A stretch of DNA of 64,000 bases from Desulfobulbaceae bacterium (GTDB lineage: Bacteria > Desulfobacterota > Desulfobulbia > Desulfobulbales > SURF-16). The position numbers and the translations under genes are program-made. Positions 17,795-27,678 of this stretch are shown piece after piece. Position 1 is the stretch's first letter, and every line of letters starts with the position of its first letter. Under the pieces are notes generated by a model that made no database searches, had not been told where the DNA came from, and saw only the letters and a program-made list of their open reading frames with translations. The DNA lies in NCBI GenBank assembly GCA_002868945.1, contig PKTX01000006.1, forward strand, positions 108,963 through 172,962. The letters run 5' to 3'.

Positions 17795-18189
17795 TGGTCT
17801 TCTCCCGGCAGAGGTGATCGTCCCTATATATAATAGAGGGCCTGGCAGGGCAAGGGGGAAAGCGGCTGGTTGCAGGCGCGGCAGGTTGGCTATCTTCTGG
17901 CACTCTTACGGCGGGATGGTGCATTTTTTTCTTGGTTAGGCTGGCTATCAGCGGACTATTACAGTAAATAGGTGGCTGGAAAAAGTGCTTTTCTTCTTTT
18001 AGGCCATCTTGAATAATTGCTACTTCGGAGTCTCGCAGGCTCGCTTACCTGCCCGATTTTTTCGGCGCTACGAAAATAAAAATCCTCACATATGCCCGAT
18101 ATGCTCCGGTTTTTATTTTCTATGCTTCTCAAACTCGAACAAATTATCTAATTATTCAAGATGGCCTTATATCTTCCCCCTGGTTTTTC
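17795..18189. other. Divergent intergenic region with repeat copy B
   Basis: This 395-bp gap lies between waaA (minus) and the FkbM gene (plus). The AT-rich CTATATATAATAG at about 17824-17836 reads TATTAT on the minus strand and could be the -10 of waaA. The right half is filled by the complete palindromic repeat at 18002-18166, whose right end lies 23 nt before the FkbM ATG. Confidence 0.5.
18002..18166. repeat. Palindromic miniature repeat, copy B (complete, 165 bp)
   Basis: Perfect 17-bp terminal inverted repeats, GGCCATCTTGAATAATT at 18002-18018 and its complement at 18150-18166, enclose a core. The core holds TTCGGAGTCTCGCAGGCTCG, a CGATTTTTTCGGCGCTACG block and a hairpin from AAAATAAAAATCC to GGTTTTTATTTT. 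No coding capacity is credible. Size, ends and core structure fit a MITE-like or REP-like element. It is the best reference copy in the window. Confidence 0.92.
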
Positions 18190-18930
18190 ATGACAAAGCT
18201 TGAAAAGAAAATTCGCAAGATTATTTACCGTAATTACGGACGCAGGAGCTGCCTGAAGATCTATAAGCGTCTGGGATTGCGCTTGTTGCTTAACTATGCA
18301 AACTACATCGATAGAAGGTTGATCATTAAAGAACCCTATGAAGAGGAGCAGTTTGCTTTTTTTACCGGCGCCCTGCGGGAGGGTGGCTTTGACCTCTTTA
18401 TCGATGTCGGCGCCAATATCGGTCTCTATTCGCTGTTGGCTGCCCGAACCGACAAGGTGGCGGAAATTCTCGCCTTTGAGCCCGATCGTCGCAATAACTA
18501 CCAGTTCCGCACCAATATTCTGCTGAATAACTTCGTTGATCGCATCAAGGTATATGATGCCGGTTTGAGCAATGCGACAGGTGGCGTGGAGTTCCTCCAG
18601 CAGCAGGGCAGCAGCACCGGTAAGTCACGGATCGGCAAAACAGCACCAGCCACCACCAAGGGCAAGGATTACCGGAAGACCACCATCGGTATCATGCGAT
18701 TTGATGAAAATTTCCACTACGCGGACCGGAAAATTTTTATCAAGATGGATGTGGAAGGTCATGAGCTCCAGGCCCTGCAGGGCATGACAGGGCTGCTCAC
18801 TGATAACGGCTGTGTGCTCCAGGTTGAGGTCTTTGCCGAGAATCTGGCCACCATTGAGGAGTTCATGGCCGGGCTGGGCTACACCAAGTTCCAGGAAATG
18901 GGCGATGACCGCTTTTTTGAAAAGTTGTAA
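18190..18930 (+). CDS. FkbM-family methyltransferase
   Basis: The 246-residue enzyme has an S-adenosylmethionine fold: FDLFIDVGANIGLYSLLA (motif I, near residue 75), AEILAFEPDRRNNYQFR, and IFIKMDVEGHELQALQGM. These are typical of FkbM-type O-methyltransferases, often found in polysaccharide loci, where they cap or modify glycans. Base composition is somewhat richer in A+T than the rfb genes that follow, which may hint at separate origin. It leads the rfbBACD run by 23 nt. Confidence 0.87.
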   Translation: MTKLEKKIRKIIYRNYGRRSCLKIYKRLGLRLLLNYANYIDRRLIIKEPYEEEQFAFFTGALREGGFDLFIDVGANIGLYSLLAARTDKVAEILAFEPDRRNNYQFRTNILLNNFVDRIKVYDAGLSNATGGVEFLQQQGSSTGKSRIGKTAPATTKGKDYRKTTIGIMRFDENFHYADRKIFIKMDVEGHELQALQGMTGLLTDNGCVLQVEVFAENLATIEEFMAGLGYTKFQEMGDDRFFEKL

Positions 18931-18953
18931 CGATCCTCTAACAACAAGCAGAT

Positions 18954-20030
18954 ATGCAGAGAAAATATATATTAATAACCGGTGGCGCCGGCTTTATCGG
19001 CGCCAATTTTATCCGGGAAGTGCTGAAGAGGCGCTCTGACTGGCATGTGCTCAACCTTGATGCCCTGACCTATGCCGGCAACCTGGCCAATCTGGCGGAT
19101 CTGCCGCCGGAGCAGCAGGCCCGCCACCACTTTGTTCATGGCGATATCCGCGACGGCGCTCTTCTGACCCGTCTATTCAAGGAGTATGCCTGCCGGGGCG
19201 TTATCCATTTTGCCGCCGAATCCCATGTGGATCGTTCCATCACCGGTCCGCAGGCCTTTGTCGATACCAATGTCGGCGGCACCTGCACCCTGTTGCAGGC
19301 CGCCCTGGCCGCCTGGCAGGAGCAGGGGCGGCCGGCGGATTTTCGCTTTCACCACGTCTCCACCGACGAGGTGTACGGCAGCCTGGGGCCTGACGGCGCC
19401 TTCAGCGAGACCAGCCCCTATGATCCCTCCAGCCCCTATTCCGCCTCCAAGGCGGCCTCGGACCATTTTGTCCGGGCCTACGGCCGCACCTATGGCCTGC
19501 CCATCCTTATCACCAACTGTTCCAATAACTACGGCCCCTATCAGTTTCCCGAGAAGCTTATCCCCCTGGTGATCGACAACATCCTGGCCGGGAAAAGCCT
19601 GCCGGTCTACGGCGACGGCAGCAATGTCCGCGACTGGCTCTACGTGCTGGATCATTGCCAGGCCCTGTTGCAGGTCTTTGAAAAGGGGCGGCCGGGCCAG
19701 ACCTATAATATCGGTGGCGGCGCCGAGCGCACCACCCTGGAGATCGTCCGGGAACTGTGTCGCATTGTCGATGCCAGGCAGGGCAGGGAGCCGGGCAGCT
19801 CTGAGTCGCTCATTGCCTTTGTCACCGACCGGCCCGGCCATGATTTTCGCTACGCCATTGACGCCGACAAGATCAAAAACGAGCTGGGCTGGCAGCCGGC
19901 CCATGCCTTCAGCGACGCCCTGGCCGCCACAGTGACCTGGTATCTGGAGCATCAGGAGTGGGTGGCGGGCGTCAAGTCGGGCGACTACCGGCAGTGGCTG
20001 GAACTCAACTACGACAGGAGGGCAGGCTGA
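18954..20030 (+). CDS. rfbB: dTDP-glucose 4,6-dehydratase
   Basis: The 358-residue short-chain dehydrogenase-type enzyme has the NAD loop [15 protein letters not shown], the catalytic [11 protein letters not shown] and the [16 protein letters not shown] motif with catalytic Tyr and Lys. It makes dTDP-4-keto-6-deoxyglucose, the second step of dTDP-L-rhamnose synthesis in the cytoplasm. The next gene starts inside its stop codon (TGATG), so translation is coupled. Length is normal for the family. Confidence 0.96.
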   Translation: MQRKYILITGGAGFIGANFIREVLKRRSDWHVLNLDALTYAGNLANLADLPPEQQARHHFVHGDIRDGALLTRLFKEYACRGVIHFAAESHVDRSITGPQAFVDTNVGGTCTLLQAALAAWQEQGRPADFRFHHVSTDEVYGSLGPDGAFSETSPYDPSSPYSASKAASDHFVRAYGRTYGLPILITNCSNNYGPYQFPEKLIPLVIDNILAGKSLPVYGDGSNVRDWLYVLDHCQALLQVFEKGRPGQTYNIGGGAERTTLEIVRELCRIVDARQGREPGSSESLIAFVTDRPGHDFRYAIDADKIKNELGWQPAHAFSDALAATVTWYLEHQEWVAGVKSGDYRQWLELNYDRRAG

Positions 20031-20905
20031 TGAAAGGCATTATTCTGGCAGGCGGCTCCGGTACCCGCCTCTACCCCATTACCAAGGTGGTGAGCAAGCA
20101 GCTGTTGCCGGTCTACGACAAGCCGATGATCTACTATCCCCTCTCCGTGCTGATGCTGGCAGGTATCCGCGAGATTCTGATCATCTCCACCCCCCATGAT
20201 CTCCCCCAGTTTCGGCAACTGCTGGGCGACGGCAGCCAGTGGGGCCTCTCTTTTTCCTATGTGGAGCAGCCGCGTCCCGAGGGCCTGGCCCAGGCCTTTA
20301 TCCTGGGGCGGCACTTTATCGGTTCGGATAATGTCTGCATGATTCTCGGTGACAATCTCTTTTACGGCCACGGCCTCAGCGATAAACTGATGCGTGCCTC
20401 GCAGCGGCAAAGCGGCGCCACGGTCTTTGGTTACCAGGTCACTGATCCGCAGCGCTACGGTGTGATCGACTTTGATGAGCAGGGGCAGGTCGTTGATATT
20501 GAGGAGAAGCCGACGCGGCCCAAGTCCAACTACGCAGTCACCGGCCTCTATTTCTACGATCAGCGGGTGGTGGATATTGCCGCTGCCATCCGGCCTTCGG
20601 CCCGGGGCGAGTTGGAGATCACCGATGTCAATCGGGCCTATATGGAGCTGGGCGAGTTGCAGGTTGAAAAGTTGGGCCGCGGTATTGCCTGGCTTGATAC
20701 CGGCACCCATGAGTCCCTGATGGAATCGTCACAATTTATCGAAATCATTGAAAAGAGGCAGGGACTCAAGGTGGCCTGTGTGGAAGAGATCGCCTACTTC
20801 ATGGGCTATATTGATGGTCGGCAGCTGGAGGAGCTGGCCCGGCCCCTGCTAAAAAACGGCTATGGTGATTATTTGATGCGGCTTATCAGCAAGGAGCAGG
20901 TCTGA
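20030..20905 (+). CDS. rfbA: Glucose-1-phosphate thymidylyltransferase
   Basis: The 291-residue enzyme joins dTTP and glucose-1-phosphate, the first step to dTDP-rhamnose. [19 protein letters not shown] is the nucleotide-binding start, preceded by [36 protein letters not shown] and [13 protein letters not shown] are family motifs. An in-frame upstream extension inside rfbB is rejected because the ATG at 20030 has the ribosome site and the conserved start. It overlaps rfbC by 1 nt. Confidence 0.96.
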   Translation: MKGIILAGGSGTRLYPITKVVSKQLLPVYDKPMIYYPLSVLMLAGIREILIISTPHDLPQFRQLLGDGSQWGLSFSYVEQPRPEGLAQAFILGRHFIGSDNVCMILGDNLFYGHGLSDKLMRASQRQSGATVFGYQVTDPQRYGVIDFDEQGQVVDIEEKPTRPKSNYAVTGLYFYDQRVVDIAAAIRPSARGELEITDVNRAYMELGELQVEKLGRGIAWLDTGTHESLMESSQFIEIIEKRQGLKVACVEEIAYFMGYIDGRQLEELARPLLKNGYGDYLMRLISKEQV

Positions 20906-21465
20906 TGGAGGTTTTTGAGACAGGGATAGCCGGTCCCCTTATTCTGGCGCCCCGGGTGTTCAGCGACCGGCGCGGCTTTTTCATGCAGACCTATCAACGG
21001 CAGGAATATGCAGCGCTCGGCATCGAATGCGCCTTTGTCCAGGACAACCTGTCCAGATCGGGCCGTCACACCCTGCGCGGTCTCCATTTTCAGCATCCGC
21101 ATGATCAGGCCAAGCTGGTGCAGGTGGTGCTGGGCTCGGTCTATGATGTTGCCGTTGATATCAGGGTGGGTTCGCCCACCTTCGGCAAATGGGTGGCGGT
21201 TGAGCTCTCTGCCGACAACAAGCGGCAGTTTTTTGTGCCAGCCGGCTTTGCCCACGGCTTTGTGGTGTTGAGCGAGGAGGCGGTCTTCATGTATAAGTGC
21301 AGCGATTACTATGCGCCGGAGGCCGAGGCCGGTATACTCTTTTCCGATCCCGACCTGGCCATTCCCTGGCCGGGTCATGACTTTGCGCTGTCCGACAAGG
21401 ATCAAAAACATCCCTGTCTCAAGGATATTCCCCGGCAGCACCTGCCCAAATATGAAGGGCCCTGA
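20905..21465 (+). CDS. rfbC: dTDP-4-dehydrorhamnose 3,5-epimerase
   Basis: The 186-residue cupin enzyme epimerises dTDP-4-keto-6-deoxyglucose. The substrate motif SGRHTLRGLHFQHPHDQAKL carries the catalytic His, and FVPAGFAHGFVVLSEEA is the second signature. DRRGFFMQTY near the start is typical. It begins within the rfbA stop and is followed 21 nt later by rfbD, so the four-gene set is one transcription unit. Confidence 0.95.
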   Translation: MEVFETGIAGPLILAPRVFSDRRGFFMQTYQRQEYAALGIECAFVQDNLSRSGRHTLRGLHFQHPHDQAKLVQVVLGSVYDVAVDIRVGSPTFGKWVAVELSADNKRQFFVPAGFAHGFVVLSEEAVFMYKCSDYYAPEAEAGILFSDPDLAIPWPGHDFALSDKDQKHPCLKDIPRQHLPKYEGP

Positions 21466-21486
21466 GGGGCAGACAGCCTTGCCACA

Positions 21487-22383
21487 ATGAAAATTCTTGT
21501 AACCGGTATAAATGGCCAGGTGGGTTGGGAGCTGAACCGCCAGGCGGCAAAGGGGGCGCGGCAGATCATCGGTCTTGATCGTGTTGCCCTGGATATCACC
21601 GATCACCAGGCGGTAGGCCATGCCGTGGCCTGCCACAGGCCGGATCTGTTGATCAATTGCGCCGCCTATACCGCCGTGGATCGGGCCGAGGAGGAGGAAG
21701 AGTTGGCCCAGGCCGTTAATGGCGATGGTCCGGCTCGGCTGGCCGAGGCCTGCAGGCCGCGGCATATTCCCCTCATCCACCTCTCCACCGATTACGTCTT
21801 TGACGGTACCGGCGTCCGGCCCTATCTGGAAAGCGATGCAGTGGCGCCGCTGGGTGTCTATGGCCGCAGCAAGGAGCGTGGCGAACGGCGGCTGCGGGAA
21901 GTGCTGCCTGAACATGTCATCCTGCGCACCTCCTGGGTCTACGGCGTGCATGGCCATAATTTTGTCAAGACGATGCTGCGCCTGGCCCGGCAGCATCGTC
22001 AACTCAAGGTGGTGGCGGACCAGTGGGGCTGCCCCACGGCAGCGGCGGATCTGGCCGGCGTCCTTTTGACTCTGGCCGACCGGATAGCCGCCGGTACCTG
22101 TCACTGGGGTACCTATCATTGCTGCGGTGCCACAGTCACCACCTGGCATGGTTTTGCCGAGCAGCTCTTTGCTCTCTGTCAGGGCCGTATCCCCCTCAAG
22201 GTGGAACAGGTGCTTGCCATTGCCAGCGCCGATTACCCCACCCCGGCCAAACGACCCGCCTATTCCGTGCTTGATTGCGGGAAGCTGGCCGGCCGCCTGC
22301 AGATCACCATGCCTCCTCTTGTCGAGAGTCTGGCTGCGGTTGTTGACGAACTGGCCGTCCAGCAGGAGGATGGCGGTCTATGA
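21487..22383 (+). CDS. rfbD: dTDP-4-dehydrorhamnose reductase
   Basis: The 298-residue enzyme performs the final NAD(P)H reduction to dTDP-L-rhamnose. MKILVTGINGQVGWELNRQA is the cofactor loop, IHLSTDYVFDGTG the family signature, and YGRSKERGERR contains the catalytic Tyr-x3-Lys. RTSWVYGVHGHNFVKTML is also conserved. Its stop overlaps the waaG start by 4 nt, which ties rhamnose supply to core assembly. Confidence 0.95.
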   Translation: MKILVTGINGQVGWELNRQAAKGARQIIGLDRVALDITDHQAVGHAVACHRPDLLINCAAYTAVDRAEEEEELAQAVNGDGPARLAEACRPRHIPLIHLSTDYVFDGTGVRPYLESDAVAPLGVYGRSKERGERRLREVLPEHVILRTSWVYGVHGHNFVKTMLRLARQHRQLKVVADQWGCPTAAADLAGVLLTLADRIAAGTCHWGTYHCCGATVTTWHGFAEQLFALCQGRIPLKVEQVLAIASADYPTPAKRPAYSVLDCGKLAGRLQITMPPLVESLAAVVDELAVQQEDGGL

Positions 22384-23516
22384 AGTTTGCCTTTTGCCTC
22401 TTTAACTATTTTCCCTTTGGCGGCCTGGAGCGCGATTTTCTGGCCATCAGCCGGCAGTGCCTGGCCCGCGGCCATGATCTTGACGTCTATACCATGAGCT
22501 GGCAGGGCGAGCAGGTGCCCGGCCTGACAGTTCATGGTCTCTCGGCAACCGGCCTCACCAATCATGGTCGGGCCGCCTCGTTTCATCGGCAACTGCAAGC
22601 CGCCCTGGTCGGCAGTGACCATGATCTGCTGGTTGGTTTTAACAAGATGCCGGATCTGGATGTCTATTACGCCGCTGATGTCTGTTACGAGGCGCGTATT
22701 AGCCGGCAGCGCGGTTTCCTGACGAGACTGACACCCCGCTATCGCCGGCTGGCCGCCTTTGAGAAGGCGGTTTTCGCCGCCGATTCCAGTACTGCCATCA
22801 TCTATTTGGCCGGCCAGGAAAAGCGCAACTACCAGGCCGTCTATCACACCCCTGAGGCTCGCTTTTATTATGGCCCCCCCGGTGTTGATGTCGCGGCCAT
22901 CCGCAACCGTATGGGGCCGGAGAACCGCAGGCGGCTGCGGCAGCAGCTGGGCCTGCAGGAGATGGAGACCATGCTGCTGATGATCGGCTCCAACTTTCAC
23001 ACCAAGGGGGTGGAGCGTTCCATCCGCGCCCTGGCCGCCCTGCCCACGGATCTTCGCCGTCACAGCTTTCTTTATATCATCGGGCGCGGCAAGGAGAAAT
23101 GGTACCTGAAGCTGGCCGGCCGTCTTGGTGTCGGCAATCAGGTCCGTTTCCTGGGGGGTCGTGATGACGTGCCTTCCTTTCTGGCAGCGGCTGATCTGCT
23201 TCTGCAACCGTCACTCACCGAGAATACCGGTAATGCCATTGTTGAGGCCCTGGTGGCCGGGGTGCCGGTGCTGGCAACGGCCACCTGCGGCTACAGTGAG
23301 CACGTCCTGGCTGCGGAGAGCGGTCTGGTGCTTGATTCTGCTCCCTTTGCCCAGGACGAGATGAACAGGGCCCTGGCCCGCATGTATGATCCGGAAAAAC
23401 GCCGGCTCTGGCACGATAATGCCGTGCGCTACAGCACCAGGCAGGATCTCGGCAATCGGCCCCAGGTGGTTGCCGAGATCCTGGAAAGGCTTGCTGTCGG
23501 GAAGAAAAAGGGCTGA
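22380..23516 (+). CDS. waaG: LPS core glucosyltransferase WaaG
   Basis: The 378-residue GT4 enzyme closely follows E. coli WaaG in motif order: AFCLFNYFPFGGLERDFLAI, TMSWQGE, TNHGRAASFH, VGFNKMPDLDVYYAADVCYE, GSNFHTKGVERSIRALAALP and AADLLLQPSLTENTGNAIVE. WaaG adds the first glucose to heptose II of the inner core. It overlaps rfbD upstream and the waaP-like kinase downstream. It sits at the cytosolic membrane face and has no membrane segments. Confidence 0.92.
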   Translation: MKFAFCLFNYFPFGGLERDFLAISRQCLARGHDLDVYTMSWQGEQVPGLTVHGLSATGLTNHGRAASFHRQLQAALVGSDHDLLVGFNKMPDLDVYYAADVCYEARISRQRGFLTRLTPRYRRLAAFEKAVFAADSSTAIIYLAGQEKRNYQAVYHTPEARFYYGPPGVDVAAIRNRMGPENRRRLRQQLGLQEMETMLLMIGSNFHTKGVERSIRALAALPTDLRRHSFLYIIGRGKEKWYLKLAGRLGVGNQVRFLGGRDDVPSFLAAADLLLQPSLTENTGNAIVEALVAGVPVLATATCGYSEHVLAAESGLVLDSAPFAQDEMNRALARMYDPEKRRLWHDNAVRYSTRQDLGNRPQVVAEILERLAVGKKKG

Positions 23517-24394
23517 TGGCTGCCATGCATGATGAATATCAGGCTGAAATCGAGGTCCTGGAGGTTGCGCCGGCACCGGATCATGTTCTGCGGATAAATG
23601 GGCGCTGGCAGGCCTACCTGGCCGCCTGTGGCCTGGGGGATTTTCAGGCCATCTGGCACTGCCGCGACGGCGAGGTCATCAAGGAACGACCCGGTTTGGA
23701 GATCCGTCGTCTGGCGCTGCCGGCGGCGGCGGACAAGGCAGAGCCGCAGGGCCTTTTTATCAAGAAGCATGTCCAGCAGCGCTGCCTGCCCCAGGACAGC
23801 GAAGGATTGAAGGAGTTTGCCAACTACTGCGATTTCCGGCGCCGTGGCCTGGCCACTGCCGTGCCGGTTGCCGCCGGTCTTGCCGCGGAGGCCTCAGGGG
23901 CGCTGCACTCTTTTTTGATCACCCGCGATTTTGCCCCCTTTGTTGATCTGGAGGAGCTGGTCTTGAACCGGCCCGGTCTGCTGACCGGGCCCGGCAATGC
24001 CGGCCGGAAAAGAAATATTCTGCGCGCCGTGGCCCGCTACGCTCGGGCCATGCATGCTGCCGGCTGCAATCAGCAGGATTTTAATGCCACCCATCTCCTC
24101 CTTGCCGGTCTCGATGATGCCGAGCCGCGGGTGGCCCTCTTTGATCTGCAGCGGGTGGACAGGAGCCGGCTGCGCCGCCTGCGCTGGCCCGTCAAGGCCC
24201 TGGCCGAACTCTTTTTCACCCTGCCGCCCGCTCTCTTTAACGAGGATGACCGCCGTCTCCTCTTTGCCGCCTATAAGGATAAGGCGTGTCTCTCCTGGCT
24301 GGATCGTCTGCAGTATGGCTGGATCAAGGCCAAAATGGCCCGCATCGCCAGGCACACCAAGAAGAGGAATTTGGCACCCAAGATGCGGGAGTGA
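23516..24394 (+). CDS. waaP: LPS core heptose I kinase WaaP
   Basis: The 292-residue kinase follows waaG with a 1-nt overlap, the usual order in LPS core operons. Motifs include GLFIKKHVQQRCLP (ATP lysine region), KEFANYCDFRRRGLATAVPV, the catalytic loop NQQDFNATHLLLA near residue 190, where Asp is kept and His replaces Asn as in WaaP, and LFDLQRVDRSRL. It phosphorylates the first core heptose. It is the last LPS gene of the run. No terminator was found after it; a heptanucleotide array begins 92 bp downstream. Confidence 0.9.
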   Translation: MAAMHDEYQAEIEVLEVAPAPDHVLRINGRWQAYLAACGLGDFQAIWHCRDGEVIKERPGLEIRRLALPAAADKAEPQGLFIKKHVQQRCLPQDSEGLKEFANYCDFRRRGLATAVPVAAGLAAEASGALHSFLITRDFAPFVDLEELVLNRPGLLTGPGNAGRKRNILRAVARYARAMHAAGCNQQDFNATHLLLAGLDDAEPRVALFDLQRVDRSRLRRLRWPVKALAELFFTLPPALFNEDDRRLLFAAYKDKACLSWLDRLQYGWIKAKMARIARHTKKRNLAPKMRE

Positions 24395-24485
24395 GGAGGG
24401 GGTGGAGATATTTTTGTGAGGCACGCAAGCCACGGAAAGCCACGGAAGTTCTTTTCTGAAAACTCAGCATATTTTAAGCTTTTTC

Positions 24486-24558
<73 letters not shown>

Positions 24559-24568
24559 CATTAAACCA

Positions 24569-24628
24569 CACGTCCGAAACGGCTTTTAACTCTTTTACTG
24601 TGAAACAGTTATTTCCACTTGCAAAATT
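24569..24628. repeat. Right member of the diverged direct repeat flanking the LPS locus
   Basis: CGTCCGAAACGGCTTTT and the following bases, ending TTATTTCCACTTGC, pair with 6221-6280 in the same orientation. The best block is 17 of 20 identical, and similarity fades after that. See the left member for the comparison. Confidence 0.45.
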
Positions 24629-24667
24629 GAAGTAAAAAATCTGCCGCGTACGATATTTTCGTACTGG

Positions 24668-25540
24668 TCAGTTCTTCCCTAAACAACATTTTTTATACTT
24701 CTTGCCGCTGCCGCAGGGGCACGGTTCGTTGCGGCCGATTTTGCCGGTATGGACAACGGGTTTTCGACTGTTTTGGGGATAGAGGCGCTCCTGCCGGGGC
24801 CGGAAACAGGCCCACCCCGACATCTCAGCCACCACGTCGGTTATGGGCTGTAGCCCCTCATCATTTTCCAGGTCGGCGCGATTTTCCGCTGTCGGCCTGT
24901 TCAGCAGTTTCTCCGCCTTTTGCCAGTCCATATAGAGCGGGCTGACCAGCCCTTCGTCATAGGCCCTTTTCAGGTGGCCGCTGAAATTGGCGCCGCAGAG
25001 GCGGCTGCCCGCTTCGGCCAGATAGTTCCAGACATGGGAGGGCTGTCGTTCCAATCTGCTGTTGATCAGTTCGCCAAAATAGGTGATAACGCCGGTGGGG
25101 CTTGTTTCCCCCCAGGCGGTCAGACAGAGCAGGGCCTCAATGCCTGCCGCCCTGACAAAGGGATCGACACGGTTGTCTTCAACCAGCTCCTGGATGGCGC
25201 TGATCTCGCCGTCACTGACTGCGGCCAGCAGCTGGCCCAGGCTCTCGGTGACCACATCGCCGGTAAGGGCAATGGCCTTTGGTCCCTGTTTGAAAAAGGT
25301 GAGCAAGGGCGGTAGGGCCCGCGGTTCACGAAACTGGGCCAGAAGAAACATGGCATAGAGAAAACCGTAGTCATGCCGACGCTGGGCCAGGCCGTCAATA
25401 TCGCGGCCGGCCCGGTCAAGCAGGTCGATAAGGTGGGGCGTGATCTCCTTTTGGCGGCGTGCCGCAGCCTGCAGGGCTGATGTGGGCAGGACGCCGGCCG
25501 TGGTTCGGGTGAATGTGGCGATGATCGTATCTATTTCCAT
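24668..25540 (-). CDS. DUF1186-like protein with C-terminal SEC-C zinc motif
   Basis: The 290-residue protein is largely helical, with HEAT-like repeats over residues 1-230 of the DUF1186 type ([34 protein letters not shown]). It ends with [18 protein letters not shown], the SEC-C zinc finger first known from SecA. SEC-C tails bind zinc and often mediate ribosome or SecB contact in other proteins. The exact role is not known. It follows the LPS locus tail to tail and precedes trmO on the same strand by about 45 bp, so it may share that transcript. Confidence 0.85.
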   Translation of the reverse strand: MEIDTIIATFTRTTAGVLPTSALQAAARRQKEITPHLIDLLDRAGRDIDGLAQRRHDYGFLYAMFLLAQFREPRALPPLLTFFKQGPKAIALTGDVVTESLGQLLAAVSDGEISAIQELVEDNRVDPFVRAAGIEALLCLTAWGETSPTGVITYFGELINSRLERQPSHVWNYLAEAGSRLCGANFSGHLKRAYDEGLVSPLYMDWQKAEKLLNRPTAENRADLENDEGLQPITDVVAEMSGWACFRPRQERLYPQNSRKPVVHTGKIGRNEPCPCGSGKKYKKCCLGKN

Positions 25541-25585
25541 GGCAACCTCGCTGCCGGGCTGGTTTTTTGAGAGACCTCGCAGAGG

Positions 25586-26293
25586 TCATAAGGGCCGCAC
25601 GCTCTTGACCATAATAGTCTTGCCGTGCACGGCAAAGCGGATATTGACATCCCAGAGGGTGAGGCCATACTCACGCTCATCCTCATGATAGGCGGGCCGC
25701 GGGTCGTTTGTCAGGACCTGGCTGATTAATTGCTGCAGGGGGCGGCCCTGTCGTTCTTCATAGTGTTGGCAGAAATCGAGAACCTCGGGAGCAAAGATGA
25801 TGTCGAGCGAAGATGTGGGTGGTGGAGCAAAGCCGTTGTCGGCATCTGCCGGACTGTCGCTGTAGGGCACATAGGGTTTGATGTCCACAACCGGGGTCCG
25901 GTCAAGGAGATCGACGCCCGAGACATGAATGGTAACGCCGCTGCCCTCGGCGACAATCTCCTCCAGGCGAACCACGGAGCTGCCCAGGAAATTGGGGCGT
26001 TGCGGTGAGCGGCTGGCAAAGACGCCCACCCGTTTGTTGCCACCGAGCCGTGGCGGCCGCACCATGTTTTTCCAGCCGCGCGCCACGGCCTGGTGGAAGA
26101 TAAAGAAGACCCATATATGGGAAAAGGCCTCCAGCCCCTGGACGGCCTCGGGCCGATTATAGGGCGGCAGCATCTCCAAACTGGCGGTGGCGGCCGGCAC
26201 CAGACCGGCCTGGCGCGGGATGCCGAACTTGTCGGTGAAACAGGAGCGGACAATGGCGATGGGCTCCATGGTTATTGTTGCTGTGTGTTTCAT
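25586..26293 (-). CDS. trmO: tRNA (N6-threonylcarbamoyladenosine(37)-N6)-methyltransferase TrmO
   Basis: The 235-residue product belongs to the YaeB/TsaA (TrmO) beta-barrel family, which methylates t6A37 of tRNA-Thr. Recognised stretches are PIAIVRSCFTDKFGIPRQAG, GLEAFSHIWVFFIFH, GVFASRSPQRPNFLGSSVV and LLDRTPVVDIKPYVPYSD. The ATG at 26293 gives the usual length; the frame is open further upstream. It diverges from mutY with a 61-bp gap, so both promoters are packed together. Confidence 0.92.
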   Translation of the reverse strand: MKHTATITMEPIAIVRSCFTDKFGIPRQAGLVPAATASLEMLPPYNRPEAVQGLEAFSHIWVFFIFHQAVARGWKNMVRPPRLGGNKRVGVFASRSPQRPNFLGSSVVRLEEIVAEGSGVTIHVSGVDLLDRTPVVDIKPYVPYSDSPADADNGFAPPPTSSLDIIFAPEVLDFCQHYEERQGRPLQQLISQVLTNDPRPAYHEDEREYGLTLWDVNIRFAVHGKTIMVKSVRPL

Positions 26294-26354
26294 GGCCTGT
26301 AAAGTAACGGCTCTGCCGGCATTCGACAACGCTATTTTGACCGGCAAAGCAGTG

Positions 26355-27476
26355 ATGAACACCTCAATTCGTGTGAAGAGTATGCCATACCTGGAGCAAA
26401 ACTTTAGCAAGCGGCTCTTGCGCTGGTTTCAGGAGAACCAGCGCGATCTGCCGTGGCGCCGGACCTACCATCCTTACCATGTCTGGATTTCAGAGATCAT
26501 GCTGCAGCAGACCCAGATGGAGCGGGTGGTTGCCTATTTCTCCCGATTTATCAGGCGCTTTCCCGATATCGCCGACCTGGCACGGGCTGATGAGGATGAA
26601 CTCCTCAAGTTGTGGGAGGGGTTGGGCTACTACAGTCGGGCCCGCAACCTGCACCGGGCCGCCAGGATGCTGGCCGATCAGGGTGGTCGGCTGCCGGAGA
26701 GCTATGAGGAGCTGATCAAGCTGCCCGGCATCGGTCCTTATACGGCCTCGGCCATCATGGCCATTGCCTATAACCGGCCCCATACCGTGCTGGATGCCAA
26801 TGTCGAGCGGTTCTTCGCCCGTCTGCTTGATATTGATAAACCGGTTAAAGACAAGGCTGTCATCCGCCAGATCCGCAGCCGTGTGGCAGAACTCCTGCCC
26901 CCGGCCCAGCCGCGTGCCTTTAATCAGGCCCTCATGGAGTTCGGCGCCCTGGTCTGCAAGCCGGGCCTTGCCAATTGCGGTATCTGTCCCTTTCAGAAGG
27001 GGTGCCAGGCCTTGCGGGCCGGCACGGTGGGGGAACGCCCGGTGCTGCCCGTGCGCAAGGCCACGGTTGCCATTAACATGGCCTGCGGTCTGGTTAAGCG
27101 CCGAGGCAGGTTTCTCATTCAGAAGCGGTGCAGCAATGATGTCTGGGCCAATCTCTGGGAGTTTCCCGGCGGCTGCCTGGAGCCGGGCGAAAGTCCGGAA
27201 CAGGCCGTGGTCCGCGAGTATCAGGAGGAAACCGAGCTGGGGGTGCGGCCCACCGCCAAGATCGCCACAGTGCGGCACTCCTATATGAATTACCGCGTCA
27301 CCCTGCACGCTTTTTTCTGTGACTTGCTGGCCGATCAGGGGGAGCCGGCCCTGCATGCCGCCCAGGAGGCGCGCTGGGTGACCACGCATGAGTTGGATAA
27401 CTACGCCTTTCCGGCCGGGCACCGCAAACTTATTGCCTACCTGCAGGAGACAAGTCAGAGTTGGTCCGGAAGGTAA
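26355..27476 (+). CDS. mutY: Adenine DNA glycosylase MutY
   Basis: The 373-residue enzyme removes adenine opposite 8-oxoguanine. It has the helix-hairpin-helix ELIKLPGIGPYTASAIMAIA with the catalytic Asp in VLDANVERFFARL, and the [4Fe-4S] ligand set C-x6-C-x2-C-x5-C in CKPGLANCGICPFQKGC. It also has a C-terminal NUDIX-like 8-oxoG-reading domain (WANLWEFPGGCLEPGESPEQ) from about residue 235. The start is uncertain: ATG at 26355 or 26382. I use the first; neither has a strong ribosome site. Confidence 0.94.
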   Translation: MNTSIRVKSMPYLEQNFSKRLLRWFQENQRDLPWRRTYHPYHVWISEIMLQQTQMERVVAYFSRFIRRFPDIADLARADEDELLKLWEGLGYYSRARNLHRAARMLADQGGRLPESYEELIKLPGIGPYTASAIMAIAYNRPHTVLDANVERFFARLLDIDKPVKDKAVIRQIRSRVAELLPPAQPRAFNQALMEFGALVCKPGLANCGICPFQKGCQALRAGTVGERPVLPVRKATVAINMACGLVKRRGRFLIQKRCSNDVWANLWEFPGGCLEPGESPEQAVVREYQEETELGVRPTAKIATVRHSYMNYRVTLHAFFCDLLADQGEPALHAAQEARWVTTHELDNYAFPAGHRKLIAYLQETSQSWSGR

Positions 27477-27570
27477 CGTGGCCAACAGGACTTGCATCTT
27501 GCGGCGCTGCTCAAAAAGGTATGCTTTGACGGGAGTTATTTGCGGCCGGAGCCGCACAGGAAAGCAATCA

Positions 27571-27607
27571 CAAGGCCCCGCACCCGATGTTGTCGGGGGG
27601 GGCCTTG
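27571..27607. terminator. GC-rich hairpin after mutY, possible terminator
   Basis: CAAGGCCCC pairs with GGGGCCTTG, and an inner CCCGA/TCGGG can extend the stem. It lies about 95 bp after the mutY stop. There is no long T-run after it (TTGGTTG), so termination is uncertain. Confidence 0.4.
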
Positions 27608-27678
27608 TTGGTTGAGGAGGATTTTGGCCAGACCGATGGCTGGTTATGATCGATACCCGCGGCCAAAACCAGAGCTGA

